Of a stretch of 64,000 bases of DNA, positions 35,159 through 43,103 are shown piece after piece. The stretch lies in NCBI RefSeq assembly GCF_017299535.1, contig NZ_CP071238.1, forward strand, positions 3,038,001-3,102,000, read 5' to 3'. The notes beneath the pieces were generated by a model. That model made no database searches. It saw only the letters and a program-made list of their open reading frames with translations, and was not told where the DNA came from. This DNA is from Serratia marcescens subsp. marcescens ATCC 13880 (GTDB lineage: Bacteria; Pseudomonadota; Gammaproteobacteria; Enterobacterales; Enterobacteriaceae). Every line of letters begins with the position of its first letter. The first letter of the stretch is position 1. The position numbers and the translations under genes were made by a program.

Positions 35159-36241
35159 TTAACGCAGCAGGGACAGAACGTTCTGAGTAGACTGGTTAGC
35201 CTGTGCCAGAACAGAGGTGCCAGCCTGTTGCAGGATGTTGGCGCGGCTCATGTTGGACACTTCGGTCGCGTAGTCAGCATCCTGGATACGGGACTGAGAA
35301 GCGGACAGGTTGTTCACGGTGCTGTTCAGGTTGTTGATAACAGAATCGAAACGGTTCTGTACCGCACCCAGGGAAGAACGCAGGCCGTCAACCTGAGACA
35401 GCGCTTTGTCCAGGGTAGCCAGCGGATCAGGAATGTCCACTGCAGTGGTGCTTGCAGCAAATTTCACGGTATCAGCTGCACCGCCAGTACCTGCAGTGAA
35501 GGTTGGAGTCGCTGAAACGTAAGATTTTTTACCGTCGGTGGCAGTGGTTTCGACCATGTAGATGGTTTTGCCATCTTTATCAGAACCTGATACCAGCTTC
35601 TCATTCGCCTTCAGACCAGATGCGTCAACTTTAGCATCGCCAACGGTACCTGCGTTGTCATACTTGATAGTTGCGCCATCAGCGATCTGAGAACCAACTT
35701 TGTTGCCTTTGGTCGTCACATTAAAGGTATCCAGACCCAGCTCTTTAGCGTCGATCTTTTTCAGATCGATATCGATGGTTTCACCGTCGTTAGCGCCAAC
35801 CTGGATGGTCAGTTTCTGATCGCTGCTCAGCACTTTCACGCCGTTGAAGTCAGTCTGCTCGGAGATACGGTTGATTTCAGACAGACGCTGAGTGATTTCG
35901 TCCTGGATGGATTTCAGGTCGCTGGTGGAGTTGGAACCGTTCTGCGCCTGTACGGTCAGACGACGGATGTTCTGCAGGTTGTCGTTAACTTCGTTCAGTG
36001 CGCCTTCAGTGGTCTGCGCCAGAGAGATACCGTCGTTGGCGTTGCGGGAAGCCTGAGTCAGGCCTTTGATGTTAGCGGTGAAACGGTTGGAGATCGCCTG
36101 ACCCGCAGCATCGTCTTTCGCGCTGTTGATACGCAGACCGGAAGACAGACGCTCAATCGCAGTGCCCAGAGAAGACTGAGATTTGTTCAGGTTGTTCTGC
36201 GCCATCAGAGACAGGCTGTTAGTGTTGATTACTTGTGCCAT
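35159..36241 (-). CDS. fliC: Flagellin FliC
   Basis: A 360-residue flagellin, short compared with about 500 in E. coli. The conserved D0/D1 N-terminus (about residues 1-175, MAQVINTNSLSLMAQNNLNK ... LSSGLRINSAKDDAAGQAISNRF) and C-terminus (about residues 275-360, ending QSTQNVLSLLR) are intact. The central variable domain is only about 100 residues. The segment LQNIRRLTVQAQNG matches the region recognised by TLR5. It has optimal-looking codon use and lower GC than neighbours, as expected for a very highly expressed gene. A sigma-28 promoter lies upstream. Confidence 0.97.
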   Translation of the reverse strand: MAQVINTNSLSLMAQNNLNKSQSSLGTAIERLSSGLRINSAKDDAAGQAISNRFTANIKGLTQASRNANDGISLAQTTEGALNEVNDNLQNIRRLTVQAQNGSNSTSDLKSIQDEITQRLSEINRISEQTDFNGVKVLSSDQKLTIQVGANDGETIDIDLKKIDAKELGLDTFNVTTKGNKVGSQIADGATIKYDNAGTVGDAKVDASGLKANEKLVSGSDKDGKTIYMVETTATDGKKSYVSATPTFTAGTGGAADTVKFAASTTAVDIPDPLATLDKALSQVDGLRSSLGAVQNRFDSVINNLNSTVNNLSASQSRIQDADYATEVSNMSRANILQQAGTSVLAQANQSTQNVLSLLR

Positions 36242-36334
36242 TGTTTGCTTTCCTTACGAGTCAGTTGCGTTCTTCGCAACACGGTTAAAAGGTTCGGGCT
36301 TGTTTGCCCACGGCGTCAACCACCGTCCCCTCAG

Positions 36335-36361
36335 GTATCGGCCCTCCCCTAACAACCTTTA
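36335..36361 (-). promoter_or_regulatory. Sigma-28 promoter of fliC
   Basis: On the minus strand: minus-35 TAAAGGTT, an 11-base spacer, and minus-10 GCCGATAC, against the consensus TAAAGTTT-N11-GCCGATAA (14 of 16 positions). It lies about 95 bases upstream of the fliC start. Confidence 0.88.
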
Positions 36362-36455
36362 GCAATTTTTTAAAATTTTTTGCGCCCGCTGCAATGGCGG
36401 AAATAACGCGGTTTTTCCCTCCTCTATTGCGCCATCGTTTTTTTGTTTTTTTCGG

Positions 36456-36482
36456 TAAACTTTTTCACCACTGGGCCGATAA
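36456..36482 (+). promoter_or_regulatory. Sigma-28 promoter of fliDST
   Basis: Minus-35 TAAACTTT, an 11-base spacer, and a perfect minus-10 GCCGATAA (15 of 16 consensus positions), 40 bases upstream of the fliD start. Confidence 0.92.
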
Positions 36483-36522
36483 CGCGTAAAGCGAATAAAG
36501 TCATCATCAAGGAGAATTACTC

Positions 36523-37923
36523 ATGGCAACGATCAGTTCATTAGGTCTCGGCTCAGGGCTCGACCTCAATGGCTTGCTGGATAAGCTGACCAAAGCGGAA
36601 CAACAGCGTCTGACCCCTTACACCACCAAGCAATCCAGCTACAACGCCCAGCTGACCGGTTACGGCACGTTGAAAGGCGCACTGGAAAAATTCGACAATC
36701 TCAGCAAAGAGATGGCGAAAGAAGATTTCTTCAAGGCCACCACCGCCACCGAACACGACGCCTTCAAGATCACCACCAACGCCAAGGCGGTGCCGGGCAA
36801 CTACGTGGTGGAAGTGAACAAACTGGCGCAGGCGCAAACGCTGACCACGCAGGCGAAAGTCAGCGATCAAGGCGCTAAATTAGGCGCTGAAGGCGTCACC
36901 GACCGCTCCCTGACCATCACCGCCGGCAACCCGCCGAAAGAAACCAAAATCCCGCTCAGCGACGATCAAACCTCGCTGGTTGAGCTGCGTGACGCCATCA
37001 ACGGCGCCAAAGCCGGCGTCACCGCCAGCATCATGCGCGTTGGCGACAACGACTATCAGTTGGCGGTCAGCTCTTCCACCACCGGCGAAAACAACAAGAT
37101 TTCTCTGCAGGTCGATAACGACGACCAACTGGGCGATATCCTGAACTACAACGCCACCCGCGGCACCGGCACCGCCATGAAGCAGACGGTCGCGCCGCAG
37201 GATGCGGAGCTGACGGTGAACGGCACCGCTATCAAGCGCAGCACCAACTCGATCAGCGATGCCCTGCAGGGCGTCACCATCGATCTGAAAACCAAAACCA
37301 AAACCGATGAACCGCAACACCTGGTGATCAGCACCAACACCGCCGGCACCACCGACAAGATCAAAGAGTGGGTCGACAGCTATAACTCCCTGCTGGACAC
37401 CTTCAACGCATTGTCCAAGTTCACCCCGGTGAAAACCGGCGAAGCGCCAAACCCAACCAACGGCCCGCTGCTGGGCGACAACACCCTGCGCGGCATTCAG
37501 TCGTCGATCAAAAGCGCGCTGAGCGCAGCCCAGGACAACCCGGAGTTGAAAGGCCTGGGCAACCTCGGCATTTCCACCAACACCAAAACCGGCAAGTTGG
37601 AAATCGACAGCGCCAAGCTGAAGAAAGCGATGGATGAGAAGCCGGATCAAGTCAGCAACTTCTTCGTCGGTAACGGCAAAGACACCGGCATGGCCACCGA
37701 GATCCACAACGAGATCCAGAGCTACATCAAATCCGGCGGCATCATCGAAAACTCGACCAAAAGCATCAACACCAACCTCGATCGCCTGAACAGCCAGATC
37801 ACGACGGTCACCGCCAGCATTCAGAACACTATCGATCGTTATAAACAACAGTTCGTTCAGCTGGATACCATGATGTCGAAAATGAACGGCACCAGTAACT
37901 ATTTGGCTCAACAGTTCAAGTAA
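36523..37923 (+). CDS. fliD: Flagellar filament cap FliD (HAP2)
   Basis: A 466-residue cap protein with the FliD_N domain (ISSLGLGSGLDLNGLLDKLTKAE) and the FliD_C domain (KIKEWVDSYNSLLDTFNAL ... LLGDNTLRGIQSSIKSALS), ending in a helical region (NGTSNYLAQQFK) close to E. coli FliD. The cap sits at the growing filament tip and promotes flagellin folding. GGAG lies upstream of the ATG. It is divergent from fliC and is the first gene of fliDST. Confidence 0.97.
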   Translation: MATISSLGLGSGLDLNGLLDKLTKAEQQRLTPYTTKQSSYNAQLTGYGTLKGALEKFDNLSKEMAKEDFFKATTATEHDAFKITTNAKAVPGNYVVEVNKLAQAQTLTTQAKVSDQGAKLGAEGVTDRSLTITAGNPPKETKIPLSDDQTSLVELRDAINGAKAGVTASIMRVGDNDYQLAVSSSTTGENNKISLQVDNDDQLGDILNYNATRGTGTAMKQTVAPQDAELTVNGTAIKRSTNSISDALQGVTIDLKTKTKTDEPQHLVISTNTAGTTDKIKEWVDSYNSLLDTFNALSKFTPVKTGEAPNPTNGPLLGDNTLRGIQSSIKSALSAAQDNPELKGLGNLGISTNTKTGKLEIDSAKLKKAMDEKPDQVSNFFVGNGKDTGMATEIHNEIQSYIKSGGIIENSTKSINTNLDRLNSQITTVTASIQNTIDRYKQQFVQLDTMMSKMNGTSNYLAQQFK

Positions 37924-37949
37924 CCCTTTAACAAGGTAAAGAAAACAGC

Positions 37950-38360
37950 ATGTATAACCGTAGCGGCACTCAGGCCTATGCACAGGTCAGTCTGGAAAGC
38001 GGCGCCATGAGCGCCAGCCCGCACCAGTTAATCGTGATGTTGTTCGACGGGGCGCTCAGCGCCCTGCTTCGCGCACGCATCCTGATGAACCAGGGCGATA
38101 TCGCCGGCAAAGGCATGGCGCTGTCCAAAGCCATCAATATCATCGACAACGGCCTGAAAAGCGGCCTCGACCCTCAACAGGGCGGCGAGATCGCCGAAAA
38201 TCTGGCGGCATTGTACGACTACATGAAGCGTCGGCTGATGCAGGCCAATCTGCACAACGACGAAGCGGCGATCGCCGAAGTGGTTAAACTGCTGGAAAAC
38301 ATCGCCGACGCCTGGCGCCAGATCGGCCCTAACTACCAACCTTCGCAGGACGCCGTGTAA
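37950..38360 (+). CDS. fliS: Flagellin export chaperone FliS
   Basis: A 136-residue helical protein with the FliS N-terminus MYNRSGTQAYAQVSLESGAMSASPHQLIVMLFDGAL and the core GLDPQQGGEIAENLAALYDYMKRRL. It binds the flagellin C-terminus and keeps it export-competent. It follows fliD by 26 bases and overlaps the fliT start by one base. Confidence 0.97.
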   Translation: MYNRSGTQAYAQVSLESGAMSASPHQLIVMLFDGALSALLRARILMNQGDIAGKGMALSKAINIIDNGLKSGLDPQQGGEIAENLAALYDYMKRRLMQANLHNDEAAIAEVVKLLENIADAWRQIGPNYQPSQDAV

Positions 38361-38728
38361 TGGAACGTCAACAGCAGCTGTTAGCCGCTTATCAACAAAT
38401 TTACAGCCTGAGCAGCCAGATGATCGCGCTGGCGCAAACCGGGCGCTGGGAGGAGCTCGTCGAGCTCGAATTCGCTTACGTGACGGCGGTGGAAAAAACC
38501 GCCGCCTTTACCGGGCAAGCCGGCCCGTCCATGGCGCTGCAGGAGATGTTGCGCAATAAGCTGCAACAGATCCTCGACAACGAAACCGAACTCAAACGTC
38601 TGTTACAGCAGCGTATGGATGAGCTGAAAATGTTGATCGAACAGTCCACGCGCCAGAACGTGGTCAACAATGCCTACGGCCAGTTTCATGATCGTGCGCT
38701 GTTGCTGGGGGAACCACAGGTCCGATAA
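38360..38728 (+). CDS. fliT: Flagellar chaperone and FlhDC antagonist FliT
   Basis: A 122-residue small helical protein (AAYQQIYSLSSQMIALAQTGRWEELVELE near the start). FliT is the export chaperone for FliD, and when free it binds FlhDC and lowers class 2 transcription. The start codon shares a base with the fliS stop (TAATG), which implies coupled translation. No obvious terminator follows. Confidence 0.94.
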   Translation: MERQQQLLAAYQQIYSLSSQMIALAQTGRWEELVELEFAYVTAVEKTAAFTGQAGPSMALQEMLRNKLQQILDNETELKRLLQQRMDELKMLIEQSTRQNVVNNAYGQFHDRALLLGEPQVR

Positions 38729-39036
38729 GATCGACAATACTGACGAAAATGGATTAAATAGCACTATGCGCTATTACTCTCGGGTTACGTTAGGATATTA
38801 ATCTATGGCATTTGAATTATTCAGCTTATGGGTAATTGGTAAAATGCGCGCTTCGAGCCTGGCTCTCACTTTAATGGATAAACATCATCCCGACACGGAC
38901 GTTTTCTGTTCAGCAGGAAATTGATTTTTGATAGATAAAACTCGCCGCTGTGTTTCACGGCCCATGGAAAAATGTTGCTCCAGCGCGGATCAAAGCGTAA
39001 AGATATTCCCAGATAATGGCTGCGAAATGAATATCG
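38729..39036. other. Intergenic region between fliT and the AraC-type regulator gene
   Basis: This 308-base AT-rich stretch should carry the promoter of the regulator at 39037. A 39-codon open frame (38805-38924) with a weak AGGA is present but has no recognisable features. No hairpin terminator for fliT is evident. Confidence 0.45.
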
Positions 39037-39897
39037 ATGGAACGTACAATTAATCTCTGTCCTGGAATTGGCGCCTCAGCGCACATCATTCAGTATACTG
39101 AATTATTATTCCCTTCAGTCTATTTTGAGCAACCACATCTGTATCTGATACAACAAGGCCATAAGCGCGTACGCTGGCAACAACACGAAGTGGTCGCTCA
39201 TCCCGGCGAGCTGTTGATTATCGACGGCGGGCAAACGGTGGACATTATTAACGGCCCGTCCGAAGACGGCGTATTCAGTTGCCAACTGCTAACCTGCGAT
39301 CCCCTGTTGCTCACCGTCCAACCTCCGGCCGAGGAAACGCCAGCGCCGATGCCGTTCGATGCCGTCCTGGCGCTGCGCAACCTGCCCTGCGCCCTAAAGC
39401 ACAGTTTTGAAACCACCGGCCTGGCGCTGACGCTGCGGCAACGCTTTCCCACCATCATCGTGCGGCACAAAATGCTGGAAATTCTGTTGTGGCTGGCCCA
39501 ATTCGGCATTCGCTTTATTCACAACGAAGCCAAGGATCTGACGCAGCGCGTGCGCCGCTGCCTGGCGACCGATCCGCACAGCATTTGGACGGCGGCCAAA
39601 GTCGCGGAGAGCCTGTCGATGAGTGAAGTGATGTTGCGCCGCAAACTGTCGATGGAAAACACCGCGTTGCGCAACCTGATGATTGACGTGCGCATGAGCA
39701 GCGCGCTGGCCCTGCTGCAGTCGACCGACTGGCCGATCTCCGCCATCGCGCAACATGTGGGTTATGAAAGCGCCTCGCGTTTCGCCGAACGTTTTCGCAA
39801 ACGCTTCGGTTTCGCCCCTACCGCCATTCGCGGTCATCAGAGGATTATGGAACCCGGCTCTCAGGGCGTTGAGGCGATGGTCGCCGGAGAAACATAA
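39037..39897 (+). CDS. AraC-family transcriptional regulator
   Basis: A 286-residue regulator. The N-terminal half (about residues 1-170) is a cupin-like sensor domain (FPSVYFEQPHLYLIQQGHKRV, HPGELLIIDGGQTVDI). The C-terminal half has the two AraC helix-turn-helix motifs (WTAAKVAESLSMSEVMLRRKLS and ISAIAQHVGYESASRFAERFRKRFGFAPTAIR). The target and ligand are unknown. It lies between fliT and the accessory genes in the flagellar region, so a role in motility or a neighbouring function is possible but unproven. Confidence 0.9.
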   Translation: MERTINLCPGIGASAHIIQYTELLFPSVYFEQPHLYLIQQGHKRVRWQQHEVVAHPGELLIIDGGQTVDIINGPSEDGVFSCQLLTCDPLLLTVQPPAEETPAPMPFDAVLALRNLPCALKHSFETTGLALTLRQRFPTIIVRHKMLEILLWLAQFGIRFIHNEAKDLTQRVRRCLATDPHSIWTAAKVAESLSMSEVMLRRKLSMENTALRNLMIDVRMSSALALLQSTDWPISAIAQHVGYESASRFAERFRKRFGFAPTAIRGHQRIMEPGSQGVEAMVAGET

Positions 39898-39997
39898 ATA
39901 GACGCGCAACAAATGGCTTTATTTAACACAAGTCCCTAACGGTTGTAACAACGCTGAGATACGCTAAGCAATGCCCCTCCGCCGAAGAGCGAATTAA

Positions 39998-40108
39998 ATG
40001 ATGCGTAATGAAAAGCGATTATTTTCTCTGGCAATAATTGTGTTGGGGCTGTGGCTGCTAGCCTTACTGAATGAAGAAGAGATGATGCGTTTACTGGCCG
40101 TACAATAA
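39998..40108 (+). CDS. Predicted small single-span membrane protein (36 residues)
   Basis: A 36-codon frame starting ATG-ATG-CGT. The predicted protein has a short basic N-terminus (MMRNEKR), a membrane segment of about 18 residues (LFSLAIIVLGLWLLALL), then an acidic stretch (NEEE) and a short tail. The stop codon lies inside a strong terminator hairpin (40094-40125), which supports transcription of this short unit. The ribosome binding site (GAAGAGCG) is only moderate. I do not recognise the family and infer no function. Confidence 0.5.
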   Translation: MMRNEKRLFSLAIIVLGLWLLALLNEEEMMRLLAVQ

Positions 40109-40125
40109 AACGGCCAGATTTTTTA
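40094..40125 (+). terminator. Rho-independent terminator overlapping the stop of the small membrane ORF
   Basis: Stem CTGGCCGT / ACGGCCAG with an 8-base loop, followed by a U-tract interrupted only at its first position. The 40106 stop codon lies in the loop. Confidence 0.85.
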
Positions 40126-40140
40126 TCGTCTGGTCAGACT

Positions 40141-40236
40141 TCAGTCCAGTTTAACCAGAACGCCAATTAATACCGCCAGCAGCGCCAACATTAAAATACT
40201 GATCAGACGCCATCTGGATTCGCTTTTCGTGCTCAT
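40141..40236 (-). CDS. Predicted small single-span membrane protein (31 residues)
   Basis: A 31-residue frame on the minus strand, beginning MSTKSESRWR with one membrane segment (LISILMLALLAVLIGVLV) and a short KLD tail, so a positive-inside, N-in topology is likely. A GAGG/AGGT ribosome binding sequence precedes the ATG at 40236, which I prefer to the longer in-frame start at 40356. It is convergent with the 36-residue membrane ORF. It resembles other tiny enterobacterial membrane proteins in layout only; I do not recognise a family. Confidence 0.55.
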   Translation of the reverse strand: MSTKSESRWRLISILMLALLAVLIGVLVKLD

Positions 40237-40362
40237 TGACCTGCCTCGAATAATAACCCTACTAATCACGTCATAATAAACGATCACCTGCGCATTCAAT
40301 AAACCTGACAGCACCATTTTCGGCCCTCTATTCGGTACATTAGTCGGTTGTGGCACCGGCCA

Positions 40363-41292
40363 TTAGCGAGACGATACCCACGGTGCTGCAAGCGCCAATT
40401 TTCCCGGCAGCTCCGCCACCAGTTTGTCTACCGCCAGCCGCACCTTGAGCGGCTGGTAAGGCATATAGGGCCACACGACGTTCACCGGGAAACTGAGGCT
40501 GGACCCACCGCGCATGATCTCCACCAACGTCCCCGCCATCAAGCGCTCGCGCACCAGCCACTCCGGCAGCCAGGCAATACCGGCGCCGGCGGACACCGCA
40601 TCGACAATCCCCTGCATGTCATCCATCATCATCTTGGCCGGTGGCCTGAACGGCCGCAGCTCGCCGTTTTCGCCGCGAAGCTGCCAGGGCAGCACGGCGC
40701 CGGCGTGCAGATACCCCACCGCCTGATGTCGGCTTAACGCCTCTACCGTTCTCGGCTCGCCGCAGCGCTGCAGATAATCGGGCGAGGCGCACAGCAGCAT
40801 GCCGTGTTCGCCCAAGCGCCGGGCAACCAGGCTGCCGCTGTCCGCCAGCTCGCCAATGCGAACCGCCAGATCGAACCCCTCGTCGATCAGATCGATCCTG
40901 CGGTCGCTGAATGAAATTTCCAGCGTCAGCAAGGGATGTTCATTCGCCAGCGCCGTCAACACGGGCGCAATGCACAAATGGCCGAACAGCACCGGCACCG
41001 AGACTCTGAGCCGGCCGCTGACCTGCATCTTGCCGCTGTCGAGCTGGTTTTCCGCCGCCTGAACGTTTGCCAACGCCTGCCGGCAGTGCTCATAGTACAG
41101 CGCCCCTTCATCCGTCAGGCTCAGGCTGCGCGTGGTGCGCATAAACAACATCACGCCAAGCCGAGCCTCGAGACGCGATACGATTTTGCTGACCGCAGAG
41201 CGCGTCAGATGCAGTTTCTCTGCGGCGGCGGCGAAACTGCCGCCTTCCGCCACGGCGACAAACGCCGGCAGTGCGCTGAGATCGCTTTTCAT
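40363..41292 (-). CDS. LysR-family transcriptional regulator
   Basis: A 309-residue LysR regulator with an N-terminal winged helix (FVAVAEGGSFAAAAEKLHLTRSAVSKIVSRLEARLGVMLFMRTTRSLSLT trimmed here to its usual span of residues 9-58) and a substrate-binding effector domain of the class containing GRLRVSVPVLFGHLCIAP. It is divergent from an azoreductase gene, and the classic LysR arrangement suggests that it controls that gene. Two palindromes in the intergenic region are candidate operators. The effector is probably a quinone, azo or other electrophilic compound, by analogy with related pairs. Confidence 0.92.
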   Translation of the reverse strand: MKSDLSALPAFVAVAEGGSFAAAAEKLHLTRSAVSKIVSRLEARLGVMLFMRTTRSLSLTDEGALYYEHCRQALANVQAAENQLDSGKMQVSGRLRVSVPVLFGHLCIAPVLTALANEHPLLTLEISFSDRRIDLIDEGFDLAVRIGELADSGSLVARRLGEHGMLLCASPDYLQRCGEPRTVEALSRHQAVGYLHAGAVLPWQLRGENGELRPFRPPAKMMMDDMQGIVDAVSAGAGIAWLPEWLVRERLMAGTLVEIMRGGSSLSFPVNVVWPYMPYQPLKVRLAVDKLVAELPGKLALAAPWVSSR

Positions 41293-41302
41293 CTTAATGC
41301 TT

Positions 41303-41322
41303 CCAAATTGGAATCAATTTGG
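41303..41322. promoter_or_regulatory. Palindrome, candidate LysR operator
   Basis: A perfect 8-bp inverted repeat CCAAATTG / CAATTTGG with a 4-base centre, 11 bases upstream of the LysR gene start and about 100 bases upstream of the divergent azoreductase gene. AT-rich interrupted dyads like this are typical LysR recognition sites. Confidence 0.55.
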
Positions 41323-41332
41323 TGAAAACCTA

Positions 41333-41345
41333 TCACCACTGGTGA
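41333..41345. promoter_or_regulatory. Second palindrome in the LysR-azoreductase intergenic region
   Basis: TCACCA / TGGTGA around a single C. It lies 10 bases from the CCAAATTG dyad, so it could be an activation half-site for the same regulator or the site of another one. Confidence 0.4.
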
Positions 41346-41420
41346 ACATCAAGCAATGATAACCTGCAGTCATTCCGAATCCCCGGTGAAAACCACAGAT
41401 GACCGTCAGAGGACAACAGC

Positions 41421-42020
41421 ATGAAAAAAATACTGGTACTCAAATCCAGCATTATGGGAAATGACTCGCAGACCAATAACCTGATTGACCGCTATCTGGC
41501 GGCGCGTAAGGCGAAAGGACACGAAGATCGGATCGTCGAACACGATCTGACGGCGTTGGATCTGCCGGTATTGGACGGCGAGCTGTTCGGTGCGCTGCGC
41601 GGCGCGGAAAACATCAGCCCACGCGCCAAAGCAGCGGTGGCGCTCTCCGACCGGCTGATTGCCGAACTGAAAGAGAGCGATCTGCTGCTGCTCGGCGCGC
41701 CAATGTACAACCTCAACGTCCCGACCCAGTTGAAAAACTGGTTCGATCTGGTGGCCCGCGCCCGGATGACCTTCAACTATACCGCCACCTACCCGGTGGG
41801 GTTGGTGGAAGGCGTCAATGCGCTGATATTCAGTTCACGCGGCGGCATGCACGCCGGGCATCCGACCGATGCCGTAACGCCCTACCTGCGTTCGGTGCTG
41901 GGGTTGATGGGGATCGGTGACGTGCAATTTATCTATGCCGAAGGGCTGGATATGAGACCGCACGGCCTCGCGCAGGGGCTGGCGAATGCCCACCAGCGGA
42001 TCGCAGAATTGGCGGGCTGA
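41421..42020 (+). CDS. FMN-dependent NADH-azoreductase/quinone reductase (AzoR-like)
   Basis: A 199-residue flavodoxin-fold protein. The FMN phosphate loop region is KSSIMGNDSQTNNLIDRYL, and the family motif LLLGAPMYNLNVPTQLKNWFD binds the flavin. FSSRGGMHAG forms a further part of the active site. AzoR enzymes reduce azo dyes and quinones with NADH in the cytosol, protecting against thiol-reactive electrophiles. It is divergent from a LysR gene and followed by a strong terminator, so it is a single-gene unit. It may be an AzoR paralogue rather than the azoR orthologue. Confidence 0.9.
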   Translation: MKKILVLKSSIMGNDSQTNNLIDRYLAARKAKGHEDRIVEHDLTALDLPVLDGELFGALRGAENISPRAKAAVALSDRLIAELKESDLLLLGAPMYNLNVPTQLKNWFDLVARARMTFNYTATYPVGLVEGVNALIFSSRGGMHAGHPTDAVTPYLRSVLGLMGIGDVQFIYAEGLDMRPHGLAQGLANAHQRIAELAG

Positions 42021-42140
42021 AGCAAACGCGCGGCAGCATTGATTTGTTATAACATAACAAATATGATAACCGCGTTGACGCACCTCGAACGTGCGTCGAC
42101 GCTCCTACATCAAGTACATAAATGTTTTATCGCACCTTCA

Positions 42141-42169
42141 ACCAGCTATTTCGATAGCTGGTTTTTTTT
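42141..42169 (+). terminator. Rho-independent terminator of the azoreductase gene
   Basis: Perfect 9-bp stem ACCAGCTAT / ATAGCTGGT with a UUCG tetraloop and seven or more U residues. It lies 120 bases past the stop. Confidence 0.93.
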
Positions 42170-42192
42170 GCCCATCGACTGGCGTCACGGCT

Positions 42193-42393
42193 TCAGTATT
42201 GCCGGGTGGCGCGTTTCATTTCTCGCTCGCCTGGCGACTGTGTCTTCACCGACAGCGGCGCGACAAACGCCTTCCACTCTTTGCCGGCCTCCTGATGAGC
42301 CGCGTTTTTTTGGGCCGATGAATAGTCATCGTTTTGCCCGGCGCATCCAGACAACGCCATGATACCCAGAGCAAGATACAGCGATTTGTACAT
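42193..42393 (-). CDS. Small predicted lipoprotein
   Basis: A 66-residue protein with a lipoprotein signal peptide and lipobox (MYKSLYLALGIMALSGC, Cys17), followed by a hydrophilic, charged mature part. It should be lipidated and anchored in the cell envelope. GGGATAGG precedes two tandem ATG codons; I chose the second, at 42393, and the one at 42396 is equally possible. It is convergent with the azoreductase gene and lies next to fliE. Function unknown. Confidence 0.7.
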   Translation of the reverse strand: MYKSLYLALGIMALSGCAGQNDDYSSAQKNAAHQEAGKEWKAFVAPLSVKTQSPGEREMKRATRQY

Positions 42394-42473
42394 CATCCTA
42401 TCCCGATAAATGACCGTCGCTATAAAGTAACAGCGCCGACCCAAATTTCACTGAAAAATGACCGGCAAGTTCA

Positions 42474-42788
42474 TCACACCGGCATATTCATAATATCCTG
42501 GTAGGCCGCCACCAGCTTGTTGCGCACCTGCACGCCCAGCTGCAAAGACACCGACGATTTCTGCAGATCGACCATCACATCGTTCAAGCTGATGCCTGGC
42601 GCGCCCAGCTCGAAATCCTGCGCCTGCTTGCGCGCCGTTTGTTGGGTCTCGCTGATCTTGCCGAGCGCCGCGGTCAGTTCGCTGGCGAAGCTGACGCCCT
42701 GCGGCGCCGCATTCTGCCCCATCTTGCCGGCCTGAACCGCCATGGTCTGCATCTGCTGCAGCACCCCTTCAATGCCCTGAATCGCCAT
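42474..42788 (-). CDS. fliE: Flagellar hook-basal body adaptor FliE
   Basis: A 104-residue protein of the usual FliE length, with N-terminus [14 protein letters not shown] and the conserved C-terminal half ([38 protein letters not shown]). FliE joins the MS ring to the rod and is needed early for export. The ATG at 42788 has GAGG five bases upstream and matches the family start. It is divergent from fliF, as in E. coli. Confidence 0.96.
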   Translation of the reverse strand: MAIQGIEGVLQQMQTMAVQAGKMGQNAAPQGVSFASELTAALGKISETQQTARKQAQDFELGAPGISLNDVMVDLQKSSVSLQLGVQVRNKLVAAYQDIMNMPV

Positions 42789-43103
42789 CTGGTCCTCAAT
42801 CATCTCGTCTCGCCGGGTGACGTTTTCACCCTGCACTTCTCCAATGATGCACACCCTAGCACAGCGTTTTCGGACCTAAAGCGGTTAATTAACTGCAAAA
42901 AACCCGGCTTATCGGGCAATCGGAATTGTCTGATAAGGCGAATAATGGCCTGCCCAGAAATGGGAGCGCCGCTATTTAGAAGATATGTGTATCAGGGAGT
43001 CTGTTTTGTCACACAACGCTAACCATACCGTTCATCAGCCTGGCAGGGAGCTGCTCAGCGGCCCGTACGGGATCGTGAGCGCCATTGAAGGACGAGACCT
43101 AAA

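Noticed and set aside
36304..36489. A 61-codon plus-strand frame between fliC and fliD
   Set aside because: It overlaps both sigma-28 promoters of the divergent genes and has no coding signature.
38805..38924. A 39-codon plus-strand frame upstream of the AraC-type gene
   Set aside because: Only a weak AGGA precedes it, it shows no signal, membrane segment or motif, and no terminator or operon context supports it.
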